Shown here: in pieces, positions 1 to 11,542 of the stretch
Position numbering within the stretch: the first letter of the stretch is position 1
Layout: the number at the start of each line of letters is the position of its first letter
Assembly: GCA_900073065.1 (NCBI GenBank)
Contig: FJOG01000018.1
Coordinates: 110,184 to 174,183 of the forward strand
Source of the DNA: Phialocephala subalpina
Taxonomy: Eukaryota > Ascomycota > Leotiomycetes > Helotiales > Mollisiaceae
Reading direction: 5' to 3'
DNA length: 64,000 nt
The notes under the pieces: generated by a model
Seen by the model: the letters and a program-made list of their open reading frames with translations, nothing else
The model's database searches: none
Told to the model about the DNA's origin: nothing
Translations under genes and position numbers: made by a program

Positions 1-457
1 CTGAATTGCTTGTGGCATGCATATACTTCGATACTACTTAAATTTTCAGTTGCTGAGAGCAACTGGAGCTTATCATGTATATGTGTCTCTGTATCTACAG
101 GATGTCAATTTTCTGTACTCTTTTGTTCCGCGTCTTCTTTAGAGACGCATTCAATCTCCCAGATACAGTTTCTGAGTCCTCACTGTCACGTTATCTATAG
201 GGCGGGTTTATTCTGTTTTTTCTTAGCTCCAAAGTGACAGCGAAGAGATCTACCTGACGATCTTGCCAATGATGTTGCCAACGATCTTGCTTTTGTCGAG
301 TTGGCATCTTGCACCTTTGACAACGCTCAGCAAGGTCTTCAAAGTATATGATCAAGAGACAACCCAGTGAGCCAAAAACCAAAAACAGAATCACTGGTAC
401 TGTAAGAGACTCTATGCATGCCCTATAACAAAATGCACAAAGCTGATCTCTCAACGG
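1..457. other. No supported gene
   Basis: Short open frames on both strands show no recognisable domain, splice pattern or start context. It may hold the promoter and first exon of 2EXR copy A, but I cannot place them. Confidence 0.5.
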
Positions 458-1494
458 GTGTTAGCAAACATGGCCCCTTCAAAAACGACTCGCTCCATTC
501 CCAACTACAACTACGTCGCCAAAGTCACACTTCTGTCCATTCAGCCCTCAACACCAGATTCCGAGGTCCAAATTTTACCTCGAATCTTAAATACCAAACA
601 GGAGTTCATCATATTCCCGAACTACCCCTTGAGCTACAGAGCTTGATCTGGGATGCCACAATTCCTTACCCAAGAACCTTCCAGTTCCACTACAAAGTTG
701 ACACCGTCGTCACGTACAAGAATGTGCAGGTGGAGCAAGGGATGCGACGCAGCTACCACAGGGCCAAAGACACCTACTCCTTTTTGTCCAAAAGCATCCA
801 AAGCACCGATAGTAAAGCAACGGTCACAGACGCCATGGTACCCAACAGTGCCTCGGTAACACCATCCGACACAGCTGTGAATCTTCCATAGGTAATTCTA
901 GCCGTCAATCAGCATACCCGAGTCCATGCAAAGAAGCATTATCAGCTTAGCTCATGCACACCAATTGGTCGAAACCTCTACATCGACTTCGAACGACATA
1001 CCCTTTTCTTCTTCATCCAACTTAGCACTTCAAGTCTTCTGCGGAGCTAGGACCCCTTTCGAGGAAGATCGCCGAGGCCAAGACAATGAAAAGATTCGGA
1101 TTCTAAGGCGCCAACTTTCAAAGACAAAGAATGCTGCTGAGCCTCAACTTCGAAATATCATATTCCGCGATCAGATCAACTCTCTGGCGGTTGTCGCTTA
1201 TCGAGGTTCGAGAAATTGAAGAAGGTGGATGTCTTAAGGTGTCATCGTACTCCCAAGCAGAGAGTTCTTATCAGCGTGGGCTCGTTATTGGAGACTTGGA
1301 GAGAGAGTTTCGCAAAAGCCAAGGAAGAGGAGAGTGGTGCAGTGGCGGACGGATTGACTTCGAGTGATATTACACAAGGCAGAGACAGTGGCAAAGATAT
1401 GAAGGATAGTGTTGTTGCTTCGGTGCAAATCTCGACAGATAGGAAGACGTGGGAACTTGAAGAGTTCCTAGATTACTTTACGTCCCTCCTTTAA
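458..1494 (+). pseudogene. 2EXR-domain gene, copy A (broken)
   Basis: The 2EXR family is a fungal family of unknown function, named after two conserved E-x-R-like blocks. Block 1 (about 607-690) reads FP..LPLELQSLIWDATIPYPRTF. Block 2 (about 889-1040) reads P-stop-VILAVN, then GRNLYIDFERHTLFF, and the tail (1216-1494) resembles the other copies. The frame changes within block 1 near 616, where one base seems lost between EFIIF and LPLELQ. The codon at 889-891 is TAG where the intact copy E has TGG (the W of LPWVLL). That change is G to A, equal to CpA to TpA on the other strand, which fits RIP. The reading frame changes again after about 1040. I call it a decayed paralogue; the N-terminal exon is not identified. 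Confidence 0.75.
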
Positions 1495-1858
1495 ATATAT
1501 TGACCGGTCGATAGTATTAGACATATAATATAAATAGGGTATAGACGCCAGGAGCGGTCTCTCATTCCCTCCTATATTAATACACAAACTCTGTCATAAT
1601 CCCATCAAACCAAGCTCAAAAGTGCAACTTAGGCTCCAAGCCTTAGCGACTTTGGGGCATTGAAGGTAGGTTGTGCAAGGAGGCATTTTATGAAGGTGGG
1701 ACATGTCTTCGTAGTATTGTAAAGATATTTGTTGTAATTAAGACAATCTAAGTCCCCTTAACCCATAAAAAATACCCATATCTCGGCTTTCTCCGTAGCG
1801 TCAACTAGTTTTACCGCAAATCGCAGTCTTTTGTCACCTAACAAAAAACACACCCGCA
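1495..1858. other. Intergenic, nothing recognised
   Basis: AT-rich spacer between copies A and B. No open frame, RNA gene or repeat could be supported. Confidence 0.5.
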
Positions 1859-2868
1859 ATGGCAACGACGACGTCCAACAAACCAACAGGCCGCATCATT
1901 TGCAAAGGAATTAAAACCTCAAAGATGCAGGCAGTGAGCGAAAGACCTCAAAAGGTGCACACACTAGGGAGACTAATTATCTCGCAGCCAATTACGAACA
2001 TTAGCATACCCCGCAGGAGACAGTACGGAAAGCGACGAGCTTCTTGGGACTGGGGAGAGTACCTCCACGCAAGCAATCGATTTTCTTGGCCCCCATCCGA
2101 TAAAGCAACGAACCTTCTATGGGTCATCTTAGCAATAGACCATGAGTCTAAGGAGTTATGAGATGGTACGAGGGTCGAACATCGGTTTTGTAGGTAAAGA
2201 ATGGTATTATTAAGTTTATAGAACTAGTTAGGGAGGAGAGTGAGGATATAAGGGTCTGTGAGATTACCCCTGAGCTATACTATATATGGAAAAAGAGTGT
2301 GGCACTACTATACGTGACCAGCAATTGATAGGAGTATGCAAGAAGCGATATCGCCTTAGCTTCCAGATTGCGGTACGCCGTGGGTTGTATATCGAGTTTG
2401 AAAGAGACACTTTTATCTTCGAGTCTTGCATAGCCTTACAACTCTTTTGTGGCATCCAAATGCCTCTCTCTGAAAGAAACCGGTCGTCCGATGCTCTTCC
2501 AAAATGACGAAGCAACTTCCGAACCAGTTGAACGACGCTGAGCGCTTTATACAGAAATTGGTAGTTGGGGTTGTCATGAAAGGAACTTTGGTCACTATAT
2601 TATCCAGGTTCCACAGCTTGAACCAAGCGCATGTTAAGCAGCTGGATTGTAAACTTTGTTGATGCTTGGCCCGTTGATGGAGAGGTGGAGAAAACTTCTG
2701 GTGAAGGGCAACGAGACGCATTGGAATGAAAGGGATTCAGGAGAAGTGGGTTCGGAGGCTGATATCAGAGGCCATCGTCATGCCTTGGATAGGACCTTTA
2801 CAAGAACAGAGGTGTGGGGTGAAGAGGAGTTCTCCAAATATTTTGCTGCAATTCTAACCATACGTTAG
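1859..2868 (+). pseudogene. 2EXR-domain gene, copy B (relic)
   Basis: Only pieces of the family remain. LLWVILAIDHESKE (ending near 2158) is followed about 180 bp later by KKRYRLSF...RGLYIEFERDTFIFES...LQLFCGIQMP (about 2340-2470). A tail containing MERWRKLLVKGNE lies at 2656-2868. The first block (LPIELR..IW) is missing. The 180-bp interruption carries stops in every useful frame and could be an insertion or a decayed intron; no convincing splice pair preserves phase. The order and spacing of blocks match copies D and E, so I infer a paralogue that is no longer functional. Confidence 0.65.
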
Positions 2869-2991
2869 ATTTAAGTTCTCGTAAGCCTTCGACTACATCA
2901 TACCTAGGTATGTATGTTAAATAATGTACACTAGAAAATGATAACGAAGCGCTGATTTTACCGACCTGACCGCTGCCATCAAACCATCCGG

Positions 2992-3773
2992 TCACGCTAC
3001 GAGCCTTAAGTAGCTGAGCGCAGGGAAGGTTTCCCCAGAAGTACCTTCCTGAGCCTCCTCGACGACCTTGTAACCCACATACTTGCCCTGTTCACTCTTG
3101 TCGATGGACTCCAAGGTCTCTGATCCTACGAAGATGCCATCGCTGTCCTTCTTATGATGCTCTTCTCGCACTTCTCTCCACATCTCCTCCAAAGGACTAG
3201 TGTTGGTAACAAACCTACGGCGCCGTATGTCGGAATTGAAGAAATCCACCCGCTTTAGGCTCTTGAACTTCGTAAGGTATGGGACTAACTTCCTAGTGAG
3301 ATGATATGCAACTACCAAGTAACGGAACTTGGTGGTCGCTTCACCTAGCAGGTGTGGTGGCTTCTAGCTTAAAACTCTGAGATATGTGATGTTCGGCAGA
3401 GGTTTCATTCCACAGAAGACTTTCAAAGATTTGGGACAGCGAAAGAGAATAGTGTCTAGGTTGAAGTCGATGTATATGGCGCGTCCAATTTCACTTCCTG
3501 TGCTGAATTGATAATATCTATGTGCGAACTCGCGCGACTCTCTGTTCATGGCTAGCAAGGCCCATGGTAAGTTCACAGATATCTGGTATGTACAGTACAC
3601 TCGGAGAGATGCAGGGAATGAAGTACATGCCGGGACAGCATTGGGGACTCGACTTTGTTCTCTTCGTTAATTCAAAATACACTCAACCACCACTTATTAA
3701 AGGTAGTCCAGAGAAATACAAGCCGTTGATATCGATAGAGAATGAAAGACCAACGTGAAAGTGATATTTGATA
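2992..3773 (-). pseudogene. 2EXR-domain gene, copy C, split by a transposon
   Basis: On the minus strand, 3600-3364 reads NLPWALLAMNRESREFAHRYY, then GRAIYIDFNLDTILF and LKVFCGM, the second 2EXR block. It stops at 3364 and continues in another frame at 3318-2992 (LTRKLVPYLTKFKSLKRVDF, PLEEMWREVREEHHKK), matching the C-terminal half of copy E. A further stop lies near 3690. Upstream the frame runs to 3773, where the pogo-like element begins at its TA target. Reading across the target from 5963, the codons give NTIKYHFHV, which resembles the PRTIEF segment of other copies. I could not find a clean first block beyond that. The gene is opposite in strand to the other copies. Confidence 0.65.
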
Positions 3774-3923
3774 AGTCAAACCCCCTAGTAGTCGGCCACC
3801 CCCTGAAGTCGGCCGCCTCGCTTAGCACACCGCCACTCCCCACCCACCCACTTTACATTCAATTTTTATAATTATTTTTTAATAAAATCTTTTCAAACTT
3901 TGCAGACAGTTAGCAGTGATTAT

Positions 3924-4274
3924 NNNNNNNNNNNNNNNNNNNNNNNNNNNNNNNNNNNNNNNNNNNNNNNNNNNNNNNNNNNNNNNNNNNNNNNNNNNNN
4001 NNNNNNNNNNNNNNNNNNNNNNNNNNNNNNNNNNNNNNNNNNNNNNNNNNNNNNNNNNNNNNNNNNNNNNNNNNNNNNNNNNNNNNNNNNNNNNNNNNNN
4101 NNNNNNNNNNNNNNNNNNNNNNNNNNNNNNNNNNNNNNNNNNNNNNNNNNNNNNNNNNNNNNNNNNNNNNNNNNNNNNNNNNNNNNNNNNNNNNNNNNNN
4201 NNNNNNNNNNNNNNNNNNNNNNNNNNNNNNNNNNNNNNNNNNNNNNNNNNNNNNNNNNNNNNNNNNNNNNNNNN
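3924..4274. other. Assembly gap (N) inside the pogo-like element
   Basis: 351 undetermined bases. The gap removes the transposase start and part of the 5' non-coding region. Confidence 1.
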
Positions 4275-5873
4275 GAAGCCCTCATATACTGAAGACGACG
4301 TCCAGTATGCTCTTAAAGAGATAGCTAATGGCAAGTCTATGCGCAAAGCTAGTCTCGATTGGGGTGTACCGAGAGGCACTCTTCAAGACAGAATATCTGG
4401 CCGCCTTTCTCGAGCAGAAGCTCATACACACGAACAGAGGCTTGCCCCGATCCAAGAACAACGTCTTACAGATTGGGTACTAGTCCAAGAAAGCTTAGGC
4501 CAGAACCCTACTCATGCGCAGATCCGGGCTTTTGCCGGGAGGATTTTGGCTGCTCGACATGACGCTATACCACTTGGAAAACGCTAGATGGCTGGGTTTC
4601 TTCGCAGGAATCCTATTCTTAAGACTAAGAAGCAATTCAGGATTGATTCTGCACGCGTAAATGGCGCTACCTCCGATATTATTAAGGGTTAGTTCCAAAA
4701 ATTGGAGGTCCCAGCCATTAAAGCCATCAAAGCGGAGAATCGCTGGAATATGGATGAAGCAGGGATTATGGAAGGCCAAGGGGAGAATAGACTAGTGGTT
4801 AGAAGTGCCCAGAAACGTTTCATTCAAAAAAACAGCCAGGATCTAAAGCTTGGACCTTATTCATTGAGTGTATCTCGGCAACGGGCCGGGCCTTGCTTCC
4901 ACTTGTTATGTTTAAGGGAAAATCAGTCCAACAGCAATAGTTCCCTATGGGATTAAAGGCCTATAAAGGCTAGAAGTTCACTGCAACTAATAATGGGTGG
5001 ACTTCGGACGATACTGCTCTCGAGTGGTTGCAAATAGTCTTCATACTCCAGACGGCACCACGTGACCCTAAGGAGCCTCGTTTGCTCATTCTGGACGGCC
5101 ATGGGAATCATAAAACACTGGAATTTATATGGGAGTGCTTTTCGAATAATATCCACTTATTATTCTTACCACCATATACTTCTCATATGCTTTAACCTTT
5201 GGATTTATCAATATTCTCCCCCTTGAAGCATGCTTACCGAAAACGGCTTGGAACTTTGACTCTTTTGAACGATTCAACGCCTATTGGAAAGCAAAACTTC
5301 TTGGAATGCTATAAGTTGGCTCGAATAGATGCTTTGATAGTTACAAATTGTAAAGCAGGGTGGGGAGCTTCAGGATTATGGCCGGTGAGAATAGCCAAGC
5401 CTCTTATGAACCGTTTATTGCTTGAAAATAGTAATAAAGCGGCCGAGGAAACTCTAGGAACTTCAGCAAAGGATGCAATACCCGAATGGAATCAGGACCA
5501 GTCATTGGTTGTTCTTCAAACTCCTCAAAAGGGTAGTGATGTTCGAGAGCAGACCATGCAAATCACGGGACTTCTAAACACCAATCTTGCAACTACTAGA
5601 GTACTTTTTAGGAAGGTAGCCAAAGGATTAGATGATAAGGACTTTGTTATTGCCCAGCACGAGCGTCGGATTAAGCAACTTGAGGCTAGAGTAGTGCAAC
5701 TTGAGCCTAGAAAGCGGCGGAAGGTAGTGACTAGTCCAAATTCCAAGTTTGCCACTATTAAGGATATTTACAGAGCACAAGTTCAAGCTGGGGACCGCCA
5801 AAATGTACCGTTAGATTCCGATAGTTTTGCTAGTATTGCCTCTACTTTATCTCATATAACAATAGAAGAATAA
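4275..5873 (+). pseudogene. pogo/Fot1 transposase (broken)
   Basis: The visible part starts with a psq-type helix-turn-helix (4290-4390, ...GKSMRKASLDWGVPRGTL) and a CENP-B-like second DNA-binding domain. A DDE catalytic core follows: NMDEAG (near 4747), LILDGHGNH (near 5086) and PLDLSIFSPLKH (near 5198). The C-terminus is basic and coiled (KQLEARVVQLEPRKRRK). In-frame stops replace W or Q codons at about 4585, 4690, 4945, 4975 and 5192; each is explained by one transition (TGG to TAG or CAA to TAA). One base is missing from an A run (4826-4832), which shifts the frame before ECISATGRA. The element cannot make this protein without another copy. The N-terminus is in the gap. Confidence 0.88.
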
Positions 5874-6205
5874 AAAAGTTATTGAGGTTGAGAGTAGGTG
5901 GTGGTGAATTAAGCGAGGCGGCCGACTTCAGGGGGTGGCCGACTACTAGGGGGTTTGACTTAGTGTTAACCAATGCTTCAAGAGTGCACATATCGAATAG
6001 AAACCCAAGACTACCATCTTAATTGTGGTTATGTATTGTTGCCTCTCTCATTCATTAGCCTATTGGCTTTGTTCGCTTCCTCGCGTTGTTGCACCTTTTT
6101 GGGACATTGAGAAAGCCGCAAATATTAGCCAAGCACGAGCTCATCAAAGTAATTCTCACAACCACAAACCCACTTTACAACAACAAAAGCATCATCTCAT
6201 GCGCA

Positions 6206-7342
6206 ATGTCGAGTTTCTACGCACGTCTCTCCGATTCTACAAGAATATAGTGAAGAATACTGACATACGGATAGGGACCTCCGACCCAGCAGCAATCCAT
6301 CCACAGCGAGTGGGAGCGCACCCACATCTCGAAAGTCAAGGCAATCGTGGCCTCTGCTCGACCTCGCACTCTTCTCAACGGCGTAATAAATCCTTCCAAC
6401 CCCTCCAATGATGCAACCTCAGCGACCCCAACCTCACCCCAACCCTCTACAAGTGCGAACGAGCTGAAAGAGTTTACTCTGTTCCCCAAGTTGCCTATCG
6501 AGGTCAGGCACATGATCTGGATCCTGTCTCTTCCTACGCCGAGAACTATAAAGTTCTAGTCGTATTATGTGAGGGTTAACACAGAAGTCAAGAGTGAGAA
6601 TAATCCTTTGGAAAAAGAGTCGGCGAAAGTGACAAGGGCGGAAGAGGAAGTCAAAAGCGAGCAGCAACAAGAGAAGACGAACACCGATACCAAGCTCAAC
6701 ATCCAAGCGAAAAGGGTAACAAGCATGGAGGTTCAAAAGATCAGCCTTCCTTGGGTTCTCCTAGTGGTCAACCGTGATGCTCAAAGCTTTGCACAACAAC
6801 ATTACGATTTCCTTAGCTTGGACAGACAACTCGGTCGTAGGATATACGTCGACTTCAAGCGCGATCTCTTTTTGTTTGACTCTTGCAAATCTCTCAAGGT
6901 CTTTTGTGGGATCGAGAGACCTCAACGCTCCAGCAAGCTTCGCCTCTCTGATGTCCAAAGACTTCTCGATCAATTGCCGAAGGAACGAAGTGTCGAGCAC
7001 GAAAAATTACAACACCTTGCGGTTAGATCACACCTGAATGCTGCAATGGTTGTTGTGCTTTCAAGATTCCAGAATTTGAAGAAGGTAGGCTTGATGAAGA
7101 AGGATATCTTTGGTGGCGCTGGGCCGACTAGGCATCACGCAGGGTTTGCAGATATGGTTCCATTCGAAAGTAAGTGGCGTTGGTTGAGGAACAAAGATGC
7201 AGAGCAGACCGAGAGTTCTTCTTCCAGCATCTCCTTTCCAATACTAGAGTGGTCGACCCAAAAAGACTTTCAAAGCAAGTTAATTCTACGGCTGATATCC
7301 AGACGGTTATATCCAAACCCAAGATCACTCAGACGGCTCTGA
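6206..7342 (+). pseudogene. 2EXR-domain gene, copy D (one nonsense codon, truncated tail)
   Basis: The model is ATG at 6206, a 15-nt first exon (MSSFY), an intron 6221-6274 (branch CTGAC, acceptor ATAG), then exon 2 from 6275. Copy E has the same layout. The donor reads GCACGT, a weak GC donor or a decayed GT. Exon 2 carries HSEWERTHISKVKA, EFTLFPKLPIEVRHMIW...PTPRTIKF, then TAG at 6557-6559 where copy E has a serine. It continues in the same frame with LPWVLLVVNRDAQSFA, GRRIYVDFKRDLFLFDS, LKVFCGIERP and LSRFQNLKKVGL. The C-terminus leaves the family pattern after ILEWSTQKDF, so the last 40 or so residues are lost. It is close to intact. Readthrough or sequencing error at the TAG cannot be excluded. 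Confidence 0.78.
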
Positions 7343-7891
7343 CGATTAGCTCTCCATTCTCCTCTATTTTCATTCAACGTGATGGATATGAAGTGGCACG
7401 AGGTTGCTCTGGAAATGGAAGTGTTGGTGTCGGATGCTAGGCATTGGAGGCTGGCCAGATTTTCTGATGTGGTGGGTGGAAATAACGCTAGCCGGATACC
7501 TCAGCATGTATGAGTCCTTTTAAAGTGTCCCTGATTCTTCCAGAAGCGCAATAATCATTGCCTACTAGGTAGAGCATATGGTTTTAGGGGCATTGAACAA
7601 AACATTCCGTCGGAACCGGGAAATGAACTCGGTGCTTTACGTGAAAAAAAACCTTGTGAATTTTTACATTATGTTGTGCCTCAAGAACAGGAAAAGTTGA
7701 AGGTGGCCTCTGGAAGATTCGGTATCGATCTGGACATCGCTAACCAAAGGTGAACCAGTCAAAGTTCGAAAGTGACGTATCCATTAGCTGAAAGGTAGTC
7801 TCGCTTGACGAAATCCTTTAATTTGAAGCCATCCTCAACAGTTCAACCCAATCCGAACATCAAGTACCGCATCATCGCAAAGATTGCAACC
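7343..7891. other. Intergenic between 2EXR copies D and E
   Basis: No gene supported. The stretch presumably contains the promoter of the intact copy E. Confidence 0.5.
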
Positions 7892-9030
7892 ATGACTGAT
7901 TTCGAAGTAAGCTTTCCGCCTTCTGAATTCTGGAGAGCAGAAAACTAATTACCTTGCAGCCACCACCCAACACGCCAGGACGAGCGGAGTGGGTGTGCAC
8001 GCACATCTCGAAACTGCGCGCCAGAACTGCTTTACCTCCCCCAGAAAGATGGTCAATTGGGTCGTGGAGCTGGGTTCCAGTCGAGCCTTTGGATATTTTC
8101 GCCAAATCTGAAGCACTCGAAGCAACAAAGCCCAACGATCTGAAGGAGTTCACCCTATTTTCGGAGTTACCAATCGAGCTGCGCAAGACAATCTTCGAAA
8201 TAACCATCCCGGACGCGAGGACTATCGAGTTCAGCTCCTACAACGTGTCGATTGTAAACAAGGAGAGTTCTTACGAAGATCCGAACCCATCCATCAGCTA
8301 TGTAACGCCCATGCACGACGGTCACATCGATGTCACTAAGCGGCACCCAACTACCTCGAGTGCCGAAGCTACAACCATGAATTTGCCATGGGTTCTCCTT
8401 GCTGTCAACAGTGAATCAAGAGTCGTTGCTCAACACTTCTACACATTGAGCGTCGAGAAGCGCCTTGGCCGTGGAATCTACATCGACTTCAAGCGTGACT
8501 CCTTACTCTTCACATCTGCCCACGCTTTGCAAACTATGGGTGGAATGATGAAGCCTTTCAAACACTCCAACTGGGGCCAAAATAGAGTCGACGAACTTAT
8601 CGAGCGGCTTCCGACTAAGCGCAATGAAGCTGAGAAGTACGCTCAAACCATCATGCTTGCTGGATTACTTCCCAAAATCAAGCCTCTTGTCGTCATGCTC
8701 TCGAGATTCCAAAATCTAAAGGAGGTTCATCTGGTTAGCGAGCGAGTTCGTCCGGGTTGCATTTGTGGACATCATGCGGAGAGAATTAATGTGGAACCGT
8801 TCAAGAAGTTGTGGAAGGAGTTGCAGGACAGGGATGCAGAGAAGACTGGTATACTGCCTTCGACGAGGGCTTTTCCTGATATCGTGGAGTGGAAGGAGCG
8901 GGAATTCTTTAGAGAGTTTACGAGCAAATGGATCCCGGAGAGACAGGGTTACAGTAACGACTGGAAGACCTTCTTTGCTAGTACTGATGAGGAGTTCGAG
9001 CGCTACCTAGAAGCTCTAGACCTCTCCTAG
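7892..9030 (+). CDS. 2EXR-domain protein, copy E (intact)
   Basis: Two exons: 7892-7906 (MTDFE) and 7960-9030, joined by a 53-bp intron (GTAAGC donor, CTAAT branch, TTGCAG acceptor, phase 0). The product is 361 aa. In order it has a variable head, EWVCTHISKLRAR, block 1 (EFTLFSELPIELRKTIFEIT...DARTIEF, about residues 70-100) and block 2 (NLPWVLLAVNSESRVVAQHFY, GRGIYIDFKRDSLLF). A predicted helical tail includes MLSRFQNLKEVHL and ends EEFERYLEALDLS. There is no signal peptide or membrane segment. The family's function is unknown. This is the one clearly complete member of the cluster and the reference I used to read the others. Confidence 0.85.
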
Positions 9031-9517
9031 TGAGCGGCATTATGTACATTGAGCGGAGGCTAACAAGAGTGAGATTCTTGGCAGGCTTTGGGACATTGAG
9101 CGGACCTGTAGTTTATGAGTTTGGAGTTATTTCTGGCAGGGAGGCATACCAATCGTAGTGGATTGGACTTGTGTAGATATTTCAGACACTCAACTCAGCA
9201 GACAGACATCAATGAAGAAATTTGAAATACATATCAGGTACTCAAAGATTTATCTTGCTAGAGCTGGCGATGCCTCGAAACTCAATGTTCGAGAGGACCC
9301 CCAACAAAAGGAGGAATGCCCCTCAGCCGAGTAACAAAGTGAAAGACTATCACTAGCTAAATTCCATGTATTGGTATCTCCACCATACGTATGTGAAGCT
9401 GAAAAGACGCTACGGGTGAAATATGAGGCGAGCAGTATCTTTCGTACACAATATGTAAACCAAATCAGATAAAATCACTTTATCCGATGAGCAAACCTGT
9501 ATCAACGGATCGGCAAC
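9031..9517. other. Intergenic, nothing recognised
   Basis: Spacer between 2EXR copies E and F without a supported gene or repeat. Confidence 0.5.
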
Positions 9518-10395
9518 ATGACGTCTGAGGTGAGGCATACTCCCTTCCACCGAAAGAAATGGTTTCCTGCTAACTTTTCCTCAAGGCGGAACAGGATATC
9601 CGCAACGCGGTGTCCGACTCGTCTCATATACCTCAGTACAGGTCCGCAATAAAGTAATCTCAGCCTCATCACCCGCGACAACTGCAGAGGAAGAAGATGA
9701 ACCAGCGCCGAGTTTCCCTCTATTCCCAAAATTACCACTCAAACTGCAAAGCAAGATCTGGTATTGTGCTCCTCCTAGTACTCAAATTACCAAGTTCAAC
9801 AGCAACCGAACTACCATAAAGATACTTGAAAGTAGGCCTACTTGAAAGTGCATCGAAAGACCTTTCTTCCTCCTCATCTGCCACCCCTGGTGCAAAAGCA
9901 ATCAAGTCGACCAAAGAAAGGACTGCAAAAACATCTACATACCAAGCTACCTCGACCAAAGTCCTCAAAGTCCCTACCGTCTTGCTGGTCGTCAACCGCG
10001 AAGCCAGATCACTAGCCCTCGAACACTACACTCTCAGCTGCGAGCCAGACCATTCGCGTCCAATCTATGTCGACTTCGGAATGGACGTCCTGGTCTTCAA
10101 TTCCATCATAACCCTTCTCAGATATGTCTTCAAGTTTTGAGTTCCAGACCCAGCAATTAAAGCCCACATCGGACAAAGAGGAGCCTTGACACATTTGAAG
10201 CACCTTGTCGTCGTTGCCAATCCTAACGATAATCTTATCGCCTTGCTCATACATTTCAAAGGTCTTGAGAAAGTCACTCTCACTGGGATTATCGAGAGTC
10301 GCAACCCGAGAATCGGCAAACATACCTTTGAGGGCACGAGTGTCTTGGAAACCCACTGGATAGATATGGGATCGGCAGAGGACTCGAAGATGTAA
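9518..10395 (+). pseudogene. 2EXR-domain gene, copy F (broken)
   Basis: A 12-nt first exon (ATGACGTCTGAG, 9518-9529) is followed by a plausible intron 9530-9585 (GTGAGG donor, CTAAC branch, TCAAG acceptor), as in copies D and E. The frame is then lost. Block 1 reads SFPLFPKLPLKLQSKIW (about 9708-9760) and runs into TGA near 9843. Block 2 lies in another frame (9826-10140): VPTVLLVVNREARSLALEHY, RPIYVDFGMDVLVF. A TGA at 10138-10140 interrupts it, and the same frame then continues to 10395 (THLKHLVVVANP, LIHFKGLEKVTL). So it has at least one frameshift and two nonsense codons. It is a decayed paralogue. Confidence 0.7.
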
Positions 10396-10705
10396 AAGGC
10401 CCTTAGCAACCCTGGATCTTTGGTTCGTTCCGCGGGCCCGCAGCATTCCCTGTCTAACGGCATCCCCAAGCTGGAGTACACAACTCATTTTCATTTCATC
10501 TTGCGTTACGGACTGTTTAGAGGGACTCGATTTGTTTGGCCGGTGATGAAAGTTGAGGACAATGGAGTGGGGAGCGGCGTGTGATGCAGAGGATATCGAG
10601 ATAGTGCAATAGATATGCATGAATAAACCAAAGTCTCGAGGTGACTTGCTGCTTTGAAACCTCGGCGATTATTGGCTTCAAACATTTTGATATTGCAGAC
10701 ACAAT

Positions 10706-11121
10706 CAGGCTTGGCTTTAATACTTGAGGCATCGATATAGAATCGATTCTCGCTAGTATTAATTAAGTATCGCGAGAATCGATCTTATCGATACTATATC
10801 GATTTTTTCTATATTTAAACCCCTTTTTAATTATTTATTATATTTATTAATTTTTATAAACCTTTATATATTTAATTTATGATTTATAAATATAATAATA
10901 TATTTTTTTAATTTTAGAGCAAAAAAATTAATAAATTAATAAATTATTTAATTATTTAAATTTTATCTCGTATTCGTATAAAACCCGAAGTACCGCTCTC
11001 GTTAAAGGCCTTAATCTTAAGCCGAGAATCGATATTAGATTGATAAAATCGATTCCTAACGATTCTAATATCGATTCTTATCGATACCGCTTATCGGGTA
11101 CTAGTATTAAAGCCAAGCTTG
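10706..11121. mobile_element. hAT-like MITE, 416 bp
   Basis: The ends are inverted repeats of 19 bp with one mismatch: CAGGCTTGGCTTTAATACT at 10706-10724 and its complement (CAAGC...) at 11103-11121. They are flanked by a perfect 8-bp direct duplication, GACACAAT, at 10698-10705 and 11122-11129. An 8-bp duplication plus ends starting CAGG is the rule for hAT transposons. The interior is very AT-rich, codes for nothing, and has many ATCGAT/TATCGAT/AATCGATT motifs concentrated near both ends, as expected of subterminal transposase sites. An autonomous partner would be elsewhere in the genome. Confidence 0.85.
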
Positions 11122-11129
11122 GACACAAT

Positions 11130-11542
11130 TGTTAGATTTACAGACTATTCTGGGGATTATTTGCGTAGACGACCTGTGTTGCACTATCCCTAACCACAAT
11201 TAAGAGAACATACAGACCGGACATACATAGAAACAATGCTGCAACTCCATTGAAGTAATCTCAATAGAATCAAATCAATGTTTACAACTAGATATTTATA
11301 TGTTTACCAACAGAAGATAATGAAAGCTCTGTTGGCTGTACTGGAGCTCTAAAGTAAACGGGCTTTGAAGAAAAGCTATGCTAGATTGGTAATAATCGAA
11401 AGAATCAACGGCTTGAGGTCGGGCTACAGGCGGATGATAATAACGCTAGGGAATAACCATTATCCGAGAAGATATTCAACTCATCCAAACGATCTAATGA
11501 TCTAAATCACAGATACATCGAGCGCAGAGAACAGCAACGACG
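11130..11542. other. Intergenic, nothing recognised
   Basis: Spacer between the MITE and 2EXR copy G. No supported gene. Confidence 0.5.

Larger units (their letters stand above)
3776..5960 (+). mobile_element. pogo/Fot1-type DNA transposon with 51-bp perfect TIRs
   Basis: Terminal inverted repeats at 3776-3826 and 5910-5960 are identical over 51 bp and begin AGTCAAACCCCCTAGTAGTC, the AGTCAA start known for Fot1-like elements. The target duplication is TA (3774-3775 and 5961-5962), the rule for Tc1/mariner/pogo. Each TIR holds two tandem copies of a 16-17 bp unit, CCCCCT..(A)AGTCGGCC, a plausible transposase-binding array. The interior codes for a pogo-type transposase that is now broken. 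A 351-bp assembly gap (3924-4274) covers its 5' end, so the true length is uncertain. The element lies in 2EXR copy C. Confidence 0.93.
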
